From Myxocyprinus asiaticus (Eukaryota; Chordata; Actinopteri; Cypriniformes; Catostomidae), in assembly GCF_019703515.2 (NCBI RefSeq), contig NC_059362.1:47771968-47835967 (forward strand): 64,000 nucleotides of DNA, read 5' to 3'. Of this stretch, positions 53,420 through 64,000 are shown one piece after another. Under the pieces are notes generated by a model, which saw nothing but the letters and a program-made list of their open reading frames with translations, searched no databases and was not told where the DNA came from. The position numbers were made by a program, and so were the translations under genes. Within the stretch, counting starts at the first letter, position 1, and each line of letters starts with the position of its first letter.

Positions 53420-54840
53420 TATTTTAGGAAACAAATACTTATACACCTTTTAGTTTTTTTTTGTTTTATGTTTTTGTTTACATTGAACAGACATAATGTA
53501 TCATTTTCCTAATAAAAAATATTTAATATTAGAGTTACCACTCTCAAACTACAACATATGACTCATGTGTCATAATGATTTAAACATACAGCACATTAGA
53601 CAGATGTTGCGAATGGTTCCAACAATGTAAACAGTACGACAGCGCATCAATTTACAAAATAATCTTTTGTTGCAGTATTGACGTGTCATCTGAGAAGGTC
53701 AAACGTTCAGCAGATGTAAATGCATCTTCCTAACAAGACAACATAAGGTAATACAATTATTAGAGCTTCCACAATCTCAATAGAAATGTGCAGAGAAAAA
53801 ATGTTTTCTATTGGCAACTCAAATGAGAACCTTTTTTTCAAAGTGCAGCGTTATTTTTACTTCCTGAGACTTTAAAACAGCACCACACCGTCATACAGAG
53901 CTCATACTTCACCCCAAAATCAAGAGAAAAGAGGACAAAATTATTTTACTAGAAGACAATGAAGTCATTTTTAAAGCCTCCCTGAAAATAATAAAAAATA
54001 TATATATTCTCATTACCGTAATGTGATGGAAAAAATAATGCTATATTTATGGTATAGTACATTTATTGTACTGCCTTTGTGATAAACTAGTACTGTATTA
54101 CAGTAATTAGAATTTAATAAAAAATAGAAATAAAAGAAAATAAAGTCCCTGGACACATTATGGTTCTGAGAATTTGGTAGAAAATGGGCTTTAAAATTCT
54201 TAATGGTCTTCATTTTCTTCAAAGTATAATTTTTAGATTTTGGGGTGAAATGTACGGGGCCCTTATTTTTTTTTTTTCTGAAATAGTTTGCGTTCCCTCG
54301 CAATACATTTACCAAAAGTTGTATATATTAACATTAGTTAATGTACTATGAACTAACATTAACCATTACATTTTTTTATTTTTATTAACAATGATTAATA
54401 AATACCATAGAAATATTTTGTTTATTATAGGTTAATGATACCTAGTGCATTTACTAATGTTAACAAATGTAACCTTATAATAAAATGCTACCAATATTGT
54501 GGAAAACATGTTTTTCTATAGTCATATTGTACTAACCATGATTGTTTTAGGTGAATCGTTTTTTTAATTTATTATTATTTAGTTATTTTTTTATTTTTTA
54601 TTACTGAAACCATGGTTTTACTATAGATTAACCATGGTTAATCTTGTGGTTACTATAGTTTTACTACAAATACCATGGTTACAATAGTTTGGTTGCAATA
54701 GTTTGCGTTCCCTCGCAATAAGGAATTCATCAATAACCACAAAATTATCATTTTTATTACCATAGTTTTTGTTTGTCTGTATTTGTAGGCCTAGTATGGT
54801 AATACTTTGAATATCAAGGCTAAAATATGGTTATTTTAGT
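53420..54840. other. intergenic stretch with dispersed repeats
   Basis: No gene was recognised, and no C-terminal ENTPD5 exons were found here. At 54283-54306 and 54695-54719 an almost identical aatagtttgcgttccctcgc sequence occurs. It is the reverse complement of the minisatellite unit at 54850-55730. A gttaacattagttaatg-type dispersed repeat (54325-54480) lies between the two. Confidence 0.5.
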
Positions 54841-54849
54841 AAAACCATG

Positions 54850-55730
54850 GAACATTTATTGCAAGGACACGCAAAACTTATTGCGTTAGAATGCAAACTA
54901 TTGCGAGGGAATGAAAACTATTGCGAGGGAATGCAAACTATTGAAAGGGAACGCAAAACTTATTGCGAAGGAACGCAAACTTGCGAGGGAACGCAAGCTA
55001 TTTGGAGGGAACAAAAACTATTGAAAGGGAATGCAAAACTATTGAAAGGGAATGCAAAACTATTGAAAGGGAAAGCAAAACTTATTGCGAAGGAATGCAA
55101 ACTATTGTGAGGGAATGCAAGCTATTAGGATGGAACGAACACTATTGCAAGGGAACGCAAAATATTGAAAGGGAACGCAAAACTTATTGTGAAGGAACGC
55201 AAACTTGCGAGGGAACGCAAGCTATTTGGAGGGAACGAAAACTGTTGCAAGGGAACGCAAAACTATTGAAAGGGAACACAAAACGTATTACGAAGGAACG
55301 CAAACTATTGCGAGGGAATGCAAGCTATTAGGAGGGAACGAAAACTATTGCAAAGGAACACAAAACTATTGAAATGGAACGCAAAACTTATTGCGAGAAC
55401 GCAAAACTACTGAAAGGGAACGCAAAACTTATTGCGAAGGAACGCAAACTTGTGAGGGACGTAAGCTGTTAGGAGGGAACGCAAACTGTTGCGAGGGAAC
55501 GAAAACTGTTGCGAGGGAACGCAAAACTTATTGCGAAGGAACGCAAACTATTGCAAGGGAATGCAAGCTATTAGGAGGGAATGAAAACTATTGCAAAGGA
55601 ACACAAAACTATTGAAAGGGAAAGCAAAACATTGTGAGAACGCAAAAATATTGAAAGGGAACGCAAAACTTATTGTGAAGGAACGCAAACTTGCGAGGGA
55701 ATGCAAGCTGTTTGGAGGGAATGAAAACTA
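54850..55730. repeat. about 20-bp minisatellite (gagggaacgcaaactattgc type), about 40 units
   Basis: Variable units such as ttgcgagggaacgcaaacta and ttgaaagggaacgcaaaact repeat for about 880 bp. Higher-order groups recur: blocks containing cttgcgagggaacgcaagct, then ggagggaacgaaaac. Glu/Gly/Asn/Lys-rich frames across it are artefacts of the unit. Confidence 0.95.
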
Positions 55731-56654
55731 AATAGTCAATGAGTTTAACACTCACGTGGATGCACTGAGCAGGCTAGATACTGAGCCATGGGGAGCAGAA
55801 AAGAACTGTCAAAAGACCTGCGTAACAAGATAATGGAACTTTATAAAGATGGAAAAGGATATAAAAAGATATCCAAAGCCTTGAAAATGCCAGTCAGTAC
55901 TGTTCAATCACTTATTAAGAAGTGGAAAATTCAGGGATCTCTTGATACCAAGCCAAGGTCAGGTAGACCAAGAAAGATTTCAGCCACAACTGCCAGAAGA
56001 ATTGTTCAGGATACAAAGAAAAACCCACAGGTAACCTCAGGAGAAATACAGGCTGCTCTGGAAAAAGACGGTATGGTTGTTTCAAGGAGCACAATACGAC
56101 GATACTTGAACAAAAATGAGCTGCATGGTCGAGTTGCCAGAAAGAAGCCTTTACTGCGCCAAAGCCACAAAAAAAGCCCGGTTACAATATGCCCGACAAC
56201 ACCTTGACACGCCTCACAGCTTCTGGCACACTGTAATTTGGAGTGACGAGACCAAAATAGAGCTTTATGGTCACAACCATAAGCGCTATGTTTGGAGAGG
56301 GGTCAACAAGTATTGTGCTCCTATTTATACACAGACACTAATTGCAATTTAAAAAGCCACAGGTGTGGGAAATTAACCTTTAATTGCCATTTAAACCTGT
56401 GTGTGTCACCTTGTGTGTCTGTAACAAGGCCAAACATTCAAGGGTGTGTAAACTTTTGATCAGGGCCATTTGGGTGATTTCTGTTATCATTATGATTTAA
56501 AAAGGAGCCAAACAACTATGTGATAATAAATGACTTCATATGATCACTATCCTTAAATAAAAGACAGTTTTTTTGCATGATCAGTCATATTCTCAAAATC
56601 AATGCCAAAATGTCACAATTTCTGTCAGGGTATGCAAACTTTTCAGCACAACTG
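55731..56654 (+). mobile_element. Tc1-like transposon, family 1 copy d (self-rearranged)
   Basis: From 55731 (aatagtcaatgagttt) to 56310 it reads in the plus direction. The transposase starts at 55788 ([11 protein letters not shown]) through both helix-turn-helix units; the frame shifts near 56160, and it goes on to [19 protein letters not shown]. Directly after GVNK (56310) it jumps to about 10 bp of attgtgctcc. The element's own 5' end follows, in reverse orientation (56321-56654), ending with the terminal repeat at TA. The 5' end is therefore not at the left but inverted at the right, and the catalytic second half is missing. Confidence 0.88.
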
Positions 56655-56656
56655 TA

Positions 56657-57335
56657 GATACTCGTCTACCTGTTTCCTCCAGCATCTTCACAAGGTCCTT
56701 TGCTGTTGTTCTGGGATTGATTTGCACTTTTCGCACCAAACTACGTTCATCTCTAGGAGACAGAATGTGTCTCCATCCTGAGCGGTATGATGGCTGTGTG
56801 GTCTCATGGTGTTTATACTTGTGTACTATCGTTTGTACAGTTGAACGTGGTACCTTCAGGTGTTTGGAAATTGCTCCCAAGAATGAACCAGACTTGTGGA
56901 GGTGCACAATGTTTTTTCTGAAGTCTTAGCTGATTATTTTTTATTTTCCCATGATGTCAAGCAAAGAGGCACTGAGTTTTGAAGGTAGGCCTTAAAATAC
57001 ATCCACAGGTACATCTCCAATTCAGTACACCTCCAATCAGAAGCTAATTGTCTAAAGGTTTGACATCATTTTCTGGAATTTTCCAAGCTGCCTAAAGGCA
57101 CAGTTAACTTGGTATATGTAAACCTCTGACCCACTGGAATTGTGATATAGTCAATTAAAAGTGAAACAATCGGTCTGTAAACAATTGTTGGAGAAATTAC
57201 TCGCGTCATACACAAAGTAGATGTCCTAAACGACTTGCCAAAACTATAGTTTGCTAATATTAAATCTGTGGAGTGGTTGAAAAATGAGTTTTAATGACTT
57301 CAACCTAAGTGTATGTAAACTACTGACTTCAACTG
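56657..57335 (-). mobile_element. Sleeping Beauty-like Tc1 element, DNA-binding half
   Basis: The outer end at 57335 (complement cagttgaagtcagtagttta) and an inner direct-repeat site at about 57120-57143 (complement agtgggtcagaggtttacat) give the IR/DR layout of this subfamily. The minus-strand frame includes MHLHKSGSFLGAISKHLKVP and KVQINPRTTAKDLVKMLEE, the PAIRED-like DNA-binding region. The start codon region (about 56950) reads MGK-like in another frame. The copy ends at 56657 where family 1 copy d begins at a TA. The catalytic half is not in the neighbourhood. Confidence 0.88.
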
Positions 57336-57336
57336 T

Positions 57337-57366
<30 letters not shown>
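57337..57366. repeat. TA microsatellite
   Basis: A (TA)n run directly abuts the Sleeping Beauty-like end. Confidence 0.9.
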
Positions 57367-57370
<4 letters not shown>

Positions 57371-58040
57371 TTGTGGATGAGATATGATCTAGACATGTTC
57401 TTGAAATGTTTCATGAGATTCATTCATTCATTAAGACTTTAATAATTAAAGTTTATTGTACCTTGTGTGATTCCACTGACGTGATAAGTTACCCCACCAA
57501 AACTGAACTCCCCTGTGTATTTTTTGGGTAAACAAGAGCTTTTAAAAACTGTTCTCTCCAGACCTACAACACAAATATAAATGCACTGATATCAATGTAA
57601 TCATGAACACTGAATAAACCAACACATAACTGCTATTATGTATATACAAATATTCTGTATTATTAAACATAATATCTGTGTACATGCGTATATTTTACCT
57701 TCTGAGCCCGAAGCTCCGAGCGCTGACAGTTGAGCAGCTTTGATTCCCTTTCCAAGGTAACTGTCGAGAATACGTCATTTTGGTAAAACAGAATACCGCT
57801 ATACTAATTATATTGTTTGCTGGGATCTACACTACATTTATTATAGTTACCTGTGTGTATAGAGTTCATAAGTTGAGTTAAACATGTAGAATCTTGCGAT
57901 ATAATCAGCAGGCACACTCTCAATCGTTTTCTGTAAAATATAAATAAAGGCGGATTACACACTGCAGATTAACTTTGGGTTAAGAGTTTGTTCAAATAGT
58001 AATAAAGATGCTTCACTTAGCAAACACCACTATGTATCAT

Positions 58041-58252
58041 CAAAGGCCACATTCACACTAATCAAAAATTAGTTTGAGAACTTTTTTTGTGTTCTAATGT
58101 CATTGTTTTCCAAAGTATGCGGTAATAAAGAGCATTTTCAAAATGCTCCATTTTTAGTGCAGGAACCACCATTCCAATGTGGATGAGTGGCATAAACGTA
58201 GCAAAATCAATGTGTTTTCAAACAAAGAAATTAGTGTGAACGTGGCCTTCAA
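58041..58252. mobile_element. small inverted-repeat element in an ENTPD5-like intron
   Basis: ggccacattcacactaat at the left and ttagtgtgaacgtggcc at the right are complementary and enclose about 210 bp. A similar ggcattcacacaaat ... cagtgtgaacgcccc pair occurs at 63270-63420. Confidence 0.65.
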
Positions 58253-58739
58253 CAGCGAGACAACACACTGACCTTTGACTTTGGAAGGAAGGTGATTTGC
58301 GTGGATCCTCCACCCAGATCCAGAATGCCGACCATCTTCTGTGTGTTGGGCTAAAGGTGACCTGAAAACAGGTTTGAACATATTTACAATCACACATAGA
58401 AAGATTGCTATGACAGTCTCGTACTCTGTGAATATTAACACTTCTTTATGATTTTAGGGAACTGCTCTCTAGAGATTTAACTGACTTTGAACTTATGATT
58501 TCATATGGATTCTGACCACTGTTTTGTCGTCTTCCAAATGCCAATATGTACCAACACTGTGGGTGATAAGAGGATGACTCACTGCTGTGACCTTCATGGA
58601 GCTCAAATCACCTCTCTGTCCTCTTACATCCTCCTCTTTAGACACTCTAGTGGAGAGTTTTAGTCTCAGACTGTGTGACTGTATTGAATCTGTTGCACAA
58701 TTAAGAAAAAGACCTACACCTGACTAACCCCCTCTACAA

Positions 58740-58743
58740 AAAA

Positions 58744-58806
<63 letters not shown>
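58740..58806. repeat. A-run and TA microsatellite
   Basis: (A)n is followed by (TA)n. Confidence 0.95.
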
Positions 58807-58808
<2 letters not shown>

Positions 58809-59221
58809 CTTTAAAATTAAGAAGAGACTGTATAACTGCAGAAAGACAGTGGAAGTGCTAACAGTTCACCATGCTGTTTACAAAAAAGTACTGTATTTGA
58901 CAGTTGTTCACATGATTCTGCTTGACTGACTGGAGAACTGGGTTGGCCTATCAGGCCCAGTCCAATATGGTTTTGGTCCTACTTAAGCGGCATGGACTAC
59001 TATGTTGCATTGAGTACACACACACACCACCAGACGTCATGTAAAACCTTGTGGTGTCCCGCAAGGCTCAGTTCTAGGCCCATGTTTATTTAACTTAAAT
59101 ATGCTTCTATTAGCTGGTGTAATTAATCAATATAACATTTCTTTTCATCAATATGCAGATGATACACAACTCTACTTGTCACTTGCATCAGACCCCCAAA
59201 AATAAATAACTGTATTGAGAG

Positions 59222-60249
59222 TAGAGGTAGACGATTTATCAGTTTTAATGATTAATCGGTGCCAATTGCTGCTTTTTGGAAATATCAGTTATCGGCAAAA
59301 ATCTATGCCAATAGTTGCAGATACAGTAGATTGTTATTATAATTAGATAATCAAGAAATGTGCCCCATCAGCACATACATGATGTCTTCAACTCATATCT
59401 TGTAAATAATAAACCTTATTCCTCATTAAACCTCATCTGGTGAAATATATAGGCTATAAAAGCTTAATTTGGTTAATAATTAATATAGATGTTGTCTGGG
59501 TAGTTCAGCAAGTAAAGACGCTGACCACAACACCTGGAGTCGCAAGTTCGAATCCAGGGCGTGCTGAGTGACTCCAATCAGGTCTCCTAAGCAACCAGTT
59601 GGCCTAGTTGCTAGGGTGGGTAAGGTCACATGGGGTAACCTCCTCGTGGTCGCTATAATGTGGTTCTTGCTCTCGGTGGGGCGCGTGGTGAGTTGTGCGT
59701 GGATGCCGCAGAGAATAGCGTGAATCCTCCACACACGCTATGTCTCCACGGTAACGCTCTCAACAAGCCACGTGATAAGATGTGTGGACTGACGATCTCA
59801 GACGTGGAGGCAACTGAGACTCATCCTCCACCACCCGGATTGAGGCGATTCACTATACCACCACGAGGACCTAGAGTGCATTGGGAATTGGGCATTCCAA
59901 ACTGGGGAGAAAATAAAAATAAATAAAAAAAAAATTGATATAGAGCACTGTAACAAGGCCAAGTCTCCATCATTTCAAAATAAGAGTCCCTGGTGTGTTT
60001 CAGGCTTGTTTATAGTTAAAAGTCCCATGTTATGCATCAAATCTTAATTTTTTCGGGTTATTATTGGGATTTTGGTTGAACAATAAACTGAATCTGGGAT
60101 TTTATCCATTTTGGTATCGTGTAGCCTCTGTGTCTGTGCATGTCATAGTAAGGAAAGAATAAGAACATTTTAAAAATTCTTTAAATCAGTTTTAAAAGCT
60201 ATCGGCCGATTAATCGGTTATCTGCTAAATCCACTATCGTCGATCTCTA
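59222..60249. mobile_element. hAT-type MITE, containing a SINE
   Basis: The ends tagaggtagacgat and atcgtcgatctcta are inverted repeats. The 8-bp flanks attgagag (59214-59221) and atagagag (60250-60257) differ at one base. Removing the element restores an uninterrupted LINE reading frame (NNCIES then IDMWMSEN). A SINE of about 450 bp sits in the middle. Confidence 0.85.
59486..59935 (+). mobile_element. tRNA-derived SINE, copy 3
   Basis: tgtctgggtagttcagcaag (A box) and agttcgaatccag (B box, about 59545) head the same body as the copies at 24251 and 27040. It has an A-rich tail at 59910-59935. Inserted in the hAT MITE. Confidence 0.85.
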
Positions 60250-60890
60250 ATAGAGAGCATAGATATGTGGATGTCTGAGAACTTCCTGCAACTAAACAAA
60301 GATAAGACAAAGGTCCTTGTTATTGGTAATGATCCACAGAGAAAGTTTATTATGCCTTACGTAGTCTCCTTGCCTCTAAGAGCCAACAATCACGTTAAGA
60401 ATTTAGGAATGAAGTTTGACAGTGAGCTTAGTTTTAAAAAACATATAGCAATGTCTGTAAAACAGCATATTATCTATCACCTTCGCAACATCTCTAAAGT
60501 ATGTGATATTCTCTCTGCTACTGACGGGGAAACTCATCCATGCATTTGTCACATCCAGACCTAAAACACATCTGAAAAGTGGGGAGTCAGCCTTTAGTCA
60601 CTTTGGTCCCAAGCTGTGGAACGCTCTCCCTGATGGCCTAAGAGGAATTGACTCAATTAGCACTTTTGAAAAGTATCTCAAAACACACTTATTCACTAGG
60701 GCCTTTCCTCAAACAATCTCATTTTCTTCCTTTAACTGTTTTTATTACTATTCTGTGTTTTTATGCAATTTTGTTTTCTTATTCTTTTAATTCGATTTTA
60801 TTTTAAATCTGTTTCTCATTCTATGTATGTAAACATCTGTAAAGCTCTTTGAAAACACTGTTTTATATGGTGCTATATAAATAAAGCTCT

Positions 60891-61319
60891 ACTTCTGAAG
60901 GACAAAAACACGGCAGATGATGGTGGTAAATGCAGCATGAACTAACTAGTCTCCATCAGTGTGCTGATGGATTAAATGTGTAATTTTCTGTGTTATGACT
61001 GTTGTACCTTATTTAAGTCAACATAAAATCAAAATAGACTATTTACTTTCTTAATGCATGTTCCTGGTCTGATTGTGAATGATTCATCAGTGCACATAAC
61101 TCCAAATAAATAGAAAGTGTTTGTCTTCATATTCTTTCATCAAAATGTAATAACTTGCTCTGCCTCTGATGATGTCATCAAGCCCTCTTATAAAGACACT
61201 TTACACCATGCAATCAATTGATCTGGTTGAATTCTGTTTCACTCAGAAATATGTTACATGACGGAAGTAAATTGGGTTGAATATGTTGTTTTTATGATGA
61301 TGATGATGTGTTTGAAATG
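60891..61319. other. ENTPD5-like intron, no features
   Basis: No coding exon or repeat was recognised. Confidence 0.4.
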
Positions 61320-62270
61320 AGACAAGTGTTTGGTATCATTGAAAAGAAAAATACATTTTTAATGATATAGATTATGATACATTCTCAGACTTTCAGCATA
61401 ATAAACTACTATTTATTAAACTAAATAAATAAAATTAAGCCAAAAATTTATTTTTCTAATTTAACATTATATATCTCTGGGTGTAAATAAAGTGGCTCTG
61501 AAAAACTGCTTTTGTTTTGTGTCCAATCATGTCAACTGTATCTGAGAATAATTTAGTGTTGATACGTCAAAGCAATCAAAAGTTATAGCATTACAAATAT
61601 AATTGATCATAGTGTCCAAAAACATCTCCAAACAAATAAAACATAATAATTGTACATAAGAACTAATTACACATGCAAACACAACAATGACTAAAGGTTT
61701 GTATAGCATGCAGACATGATTTTAGTAATGAGATTTCACAGAATGAGTTTCATTCTGTGTCATTTGAGTCATCATTGAGTCTGTGTCATGTATTTGGCGC
61801 CATCTCCTGGTGGTCATATGTAACATTGTGCTTCATGTGGATTATCTAATGATCTATGCATCTGATTATCTTGTGTGTGGGCTCGTTTGAAAGATAATCA
61901 CATCCTCTAAGTAATGGTATGTGATATTTTATGTTCCGTTTATTTTTTGTGAAGTTATAATTGAAAACGCGGCATATTAGCTAACACCAACATAACTGTC
62001 AAAGACATATACTTAACTATTACTTGCTATATTTGTGTCTGTGAGTAAAACAAATAGGCTGGTTGTATTCTACTCTTTGAGATCTTTCCAACAACATATA
62101 ACACGTTTGATGAGTTTGATATTTTTACTGATTGCAATAATATGTACAGTGCAAATTTTTTATAAATTCAGTTTTGATCATAATGTCTACATGCATTGGA
62201 AAGTAGAGCTTCTAAACTTTCAGACGATAACTATTTTGTATTGGTCAAGACTGTACTTATTAATATTCTG
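61320..62270 (+). repeat. dispersed repeat R, copy 3
   Basis: It is nearly collinear with 38400-39215 (shared aatgatatagattatgatac, catctcctggtggtcatatg and agcatgcagacatgatttta) and extends further right, to gcattggaaagtagagcttc, which is also in copy 1. Open frames inside are not conserved between copies. Confidence 0.8.
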
Positions 62271-63082
62271 ACGATTTTTTTTTCAGAGCTTGAAGAGTTC
62301 AAGTAAATCAGTGTGTGAGGTATATTCGTATGCCAACATGATTTACATGGTGGCCCAAAAAAAAAAAAAAAAAAAAAAAAAGGGGACCACGTGGCGAAAG
62401 AGAAGCACCGAAGTTTTCGGCAATTGAAAAATTAGCTAAATAATTTACTTATTTATTTGTAGCAAGTTGTTGCTCATGATGACGTCACAGTAATGTCATT
62501 TTGTTGTTAACATTTCATTAAAACAGAAAATGTTCTGAATTTTAGAAGTTTTGGATTATTTCAGCGTGAAAGTAATGTGTCTATTATTACACCCCATGTG
62601 TATCGCCATATGGTGCCACTTTATTTTGTGCAACTGATGCAAATAAAATTCACATATGTGTTCGGGACAAAAAGTCGTAGAAGTTTGCCAAAAATCATGC
62701 AAACGCCTTTATGCATTTTTAAAATATGAGTAATCAAGTATAGTGGCCCCATTTATTTATTTATTTAATTTTTTGGACTTCCCTGTATACCTTAAACATC
62801 AACTTACAAGAGAAGATTTTAATTGCAGCTAAACTAATCACACTGACTGCTGCCTCATCAAACTTCAGTGATAATGTCAATTACATCACAGCTGACGGCT
62901 CAGGTAAACCATCACAAACAACAGTAACCACTGGTGTGTCTGAGCACATAATCTCCAATAATTTACTGTTCTTTTCTAAACTGCTGATGTGTTTGCTTTG
63001 AGTTGTAGATGATGTTTTCATTTATTTATGTAATAAGACGTTGTTTTCTAGTTGTTGTCTGAATCTTTAAATGCAAACATAC
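62271..63082. other. ENTPD5-like intron, non-coding
   Basis: It contains a 25-base A run at about 62357-62381. The expected ENTPD5 exon for the AWxTxNFLTG block was looked for here and not seen. Confidence 0.4.
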
Positions 63083-63756
63083 CTTCATTTGTGCCATCCA
63101 TGATACTGAAACTGTTAGCAGGCACATAAAACGGACATTCATCAAAGACGTCTTGAACCTGCGAGAAAACACTGTTATGATAGAAAATATAATAATAAAT
63201 GTGATGTTAATGGGTAAAGACAGAGAAACTTATGCAGCATGTTGTTTGATGGAAACCTCTTGGCCTAAAGTGGCATTCACACAAATATTTTTATTTTATA
63301 TATATATATATATATATAGCTGTAGCTATAGGAACCTGCCATAATATTAACACAGAATAAGGGTTACAAGCTAGACCTGAGCGCGATCTTATGAAACCAT
63401 TGTCAGTGTGAACGCCCCATAACTGATGTATGAGAGGAAAGTGAAGTATTGTTCCAAGCATGTACTTCGGGACTGCATGAGTTCAGTACCTCCTCCAGAA
63501 GTGCATGAGCTTTAGCGGGCAGCAGCGGTCTCAGTCCTGCTGTGGCTCTCAGGACCACTAGAGGAACTGTCTTCTTAGCTACGGACTGTATGACCAGCCT
63601 GTGAGCAGAGATGTCAACAAACGGTTTATTTTGACTGTGCATTCAGTTCATACTAATGTATGTTTATGGGTCTGGACCATAATGGCACATAAGCCAAAAA
63701 TAACTCACTCACAATCTCAGAGTGAAACATTTCATTATCCAACACTGGCAAACCAC

Positions 63757-64000
63757 CTGAGATAAAAACAAGCGAGGTAAACAAGTCATAAATGGGTGTG
63801 TCTAAAGAAAACATCTTTAGGTCACATTTCAACCACAGAATAAATTAATACAAATAAAAATGAATAATAAATAATAAATTATATTTTGCATAAAAAAAAT
63901 GAAGCTTTAAGATTTTTTGCATTGTAATATTACTGTAATGCATCAAAATGTTTGACTTTTTTATTCTCATTTATTAACAGTGGAGATACAATTTTAATAA
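63757..64000. other. AT-rich window end
   Basis: No feature was recognised. The N-terminal exons of the ENTPD5-like gene would lie beyond the window. Confidence 0.4.

Larger units (their letters stand above)
58920..60890 (+). mobile_element. L2-like LINE 3' part, split by a hAT MITE
   Basis: Plus-strand remains read [21 protein letters not shown] sequence, [18 protein letters not shown] motif B, and [14 protein letters not shown] (motif C) to 59221. They resume after the MITE at 60250 with MWMSENFLQLNKDKTKVLVI, NLGMKFDSELSFKKHI and FGPKLWNALPDGLRG. It ends with a L2-type 3' tail ggtgctatataaataaagc (to about 60888). There is a deletion in the thumb region. It lies antisense in an ENTPD5-like intron. 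Confidence 0.85.
57462..63756 (-). pseudogene. entpd5: ENTPD5-like UDP/GDP hydrolase: partial gene, probably inactivated
   Basis: ENTPD5 hydrolyses UDP/GDP in the ER lumen and supports glycoprotein folding. Exons in gene order (minus strand): 63756-63713 (GLPVLDNEMFHSEI, tentative), 63598-63490 (LRATAGLRPLLPAKAHALLEEV, apyrase region 2-3), 63158-63083 (DVFDECPFYVP, FSIMDGTNEG), 58361-58273 (GILDLGGGSTQITFLP, apyrase region 4), 57930-57851 (FYMFNSTYELYTH), 57760-57699 (YLGKGIKAAQLSALG) and 57563-57462 (FKSSCLPKKYTGEFSFGGV). The last four join in phase. Problems: the exon for the NFLTG region is not found between 58362 and 63082; TAG is in frame at about 58351 unless a downstream acceptor is used; phases do not fit between the first two exons; and the C-terminal about 150 residues are absent to the left. 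ENTPD6 is the alternative, but the position beside ZNF410 favours ENTPD5. Confidence 0.75.

Noticed and set aside
54847..55615. Open frames with repeating EGNAKLL-like peptides
   Set aside because: They are produced by the minisatellite unit; no start context or domain was seen.

Overview
The window is a piece of vertebrate nuclear genome, most likely from a teleost and probably a cyprinid. The grounds are intron-containing vertebrate genes, at least six families of Tc1-like transposons (one of them Sleeping Beauty-like), L1-, L2- and Rex/CR1-type LINE fragments, a tRNA-derived SINE, hAT- and piggyBac-type MITEs, a fish-type zona pellucida relic, and abundant TA, TG and CTGT microsatellites. 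No bacterial, phage, CRISPR or operon-like content was seen. The species cannot be fixed from the sequence alone.

Layout. 1-7.8 kb: a gypsy integrase fragment, then a stack of LINEs in which a nearly full-length L1 (minus strand) sits inside an older L1 fragment (plus strand), which itself seems to split an L2-like LINE (minus strand). 8-12.3 kb: a deleted Tc1 copy, then a hAT transposase relic split by another Tc1. 12.3-21.2 kb: repeats, nested MITEs, a broken zona pellucida gene with a second partial copy, a 22-bp minisatellite and a hAT MITE. 21.8-25.1 kb: a Rex/CR1-like LINE, half of a Sleeping Beauty-like element, a SINE and a Tc1 tail. 25.6-32.0 kb: a complete CIPC (CLOCK-interacting pacemaker) gene on the plus strand, with a GC-rich promoter and three coding exons encoding 365 aa. 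32-37.4 kb: AT-rich intergenic DNA with repeats. 37.4-53.4 kb: a complete ZNF410 gene on the plus strand, ten coding exons encoding 429 aa with five C2H2 fingers, its introns swollen by nested transposons. 54.2-57.3 kb: a minisatellite, a rearranged Tc1 and the other half of a Sleeping Beauty-like element. 57.4-64 kb: exons of an ENTPD5-like nucleoside diphosphatase gene on the minus strand, apparently incomplete and possibly dead, its introns carrying an L2 LINE, a hAT MITE and a SINE.

The host genes are not an operon. CIPC, ZNF410 and ENTPD5 all map to human 14q24, so this is a conserved-synteny neighbourhood. CIPC is a repressor of the CLOCK-BMAL1 circadian activator, ZNF410 is a sequence-specific activator (CHD4 is the known mammalian target), and ENTPD5 is an ER/secretory UDP/GDP hydrolase. 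I found no convincing undescribed molecular system. The most unusual content is structural: datable nested insertions, a self-rearranged Tc1, a six-codon uORF ending four bases before the ZNF410 start, a CTGT microsatellite that forms a 3' splice site, and a partly eroded ENTPD5 locus. Exon coordinates were read by eye from splice signals and reading-frame phase.
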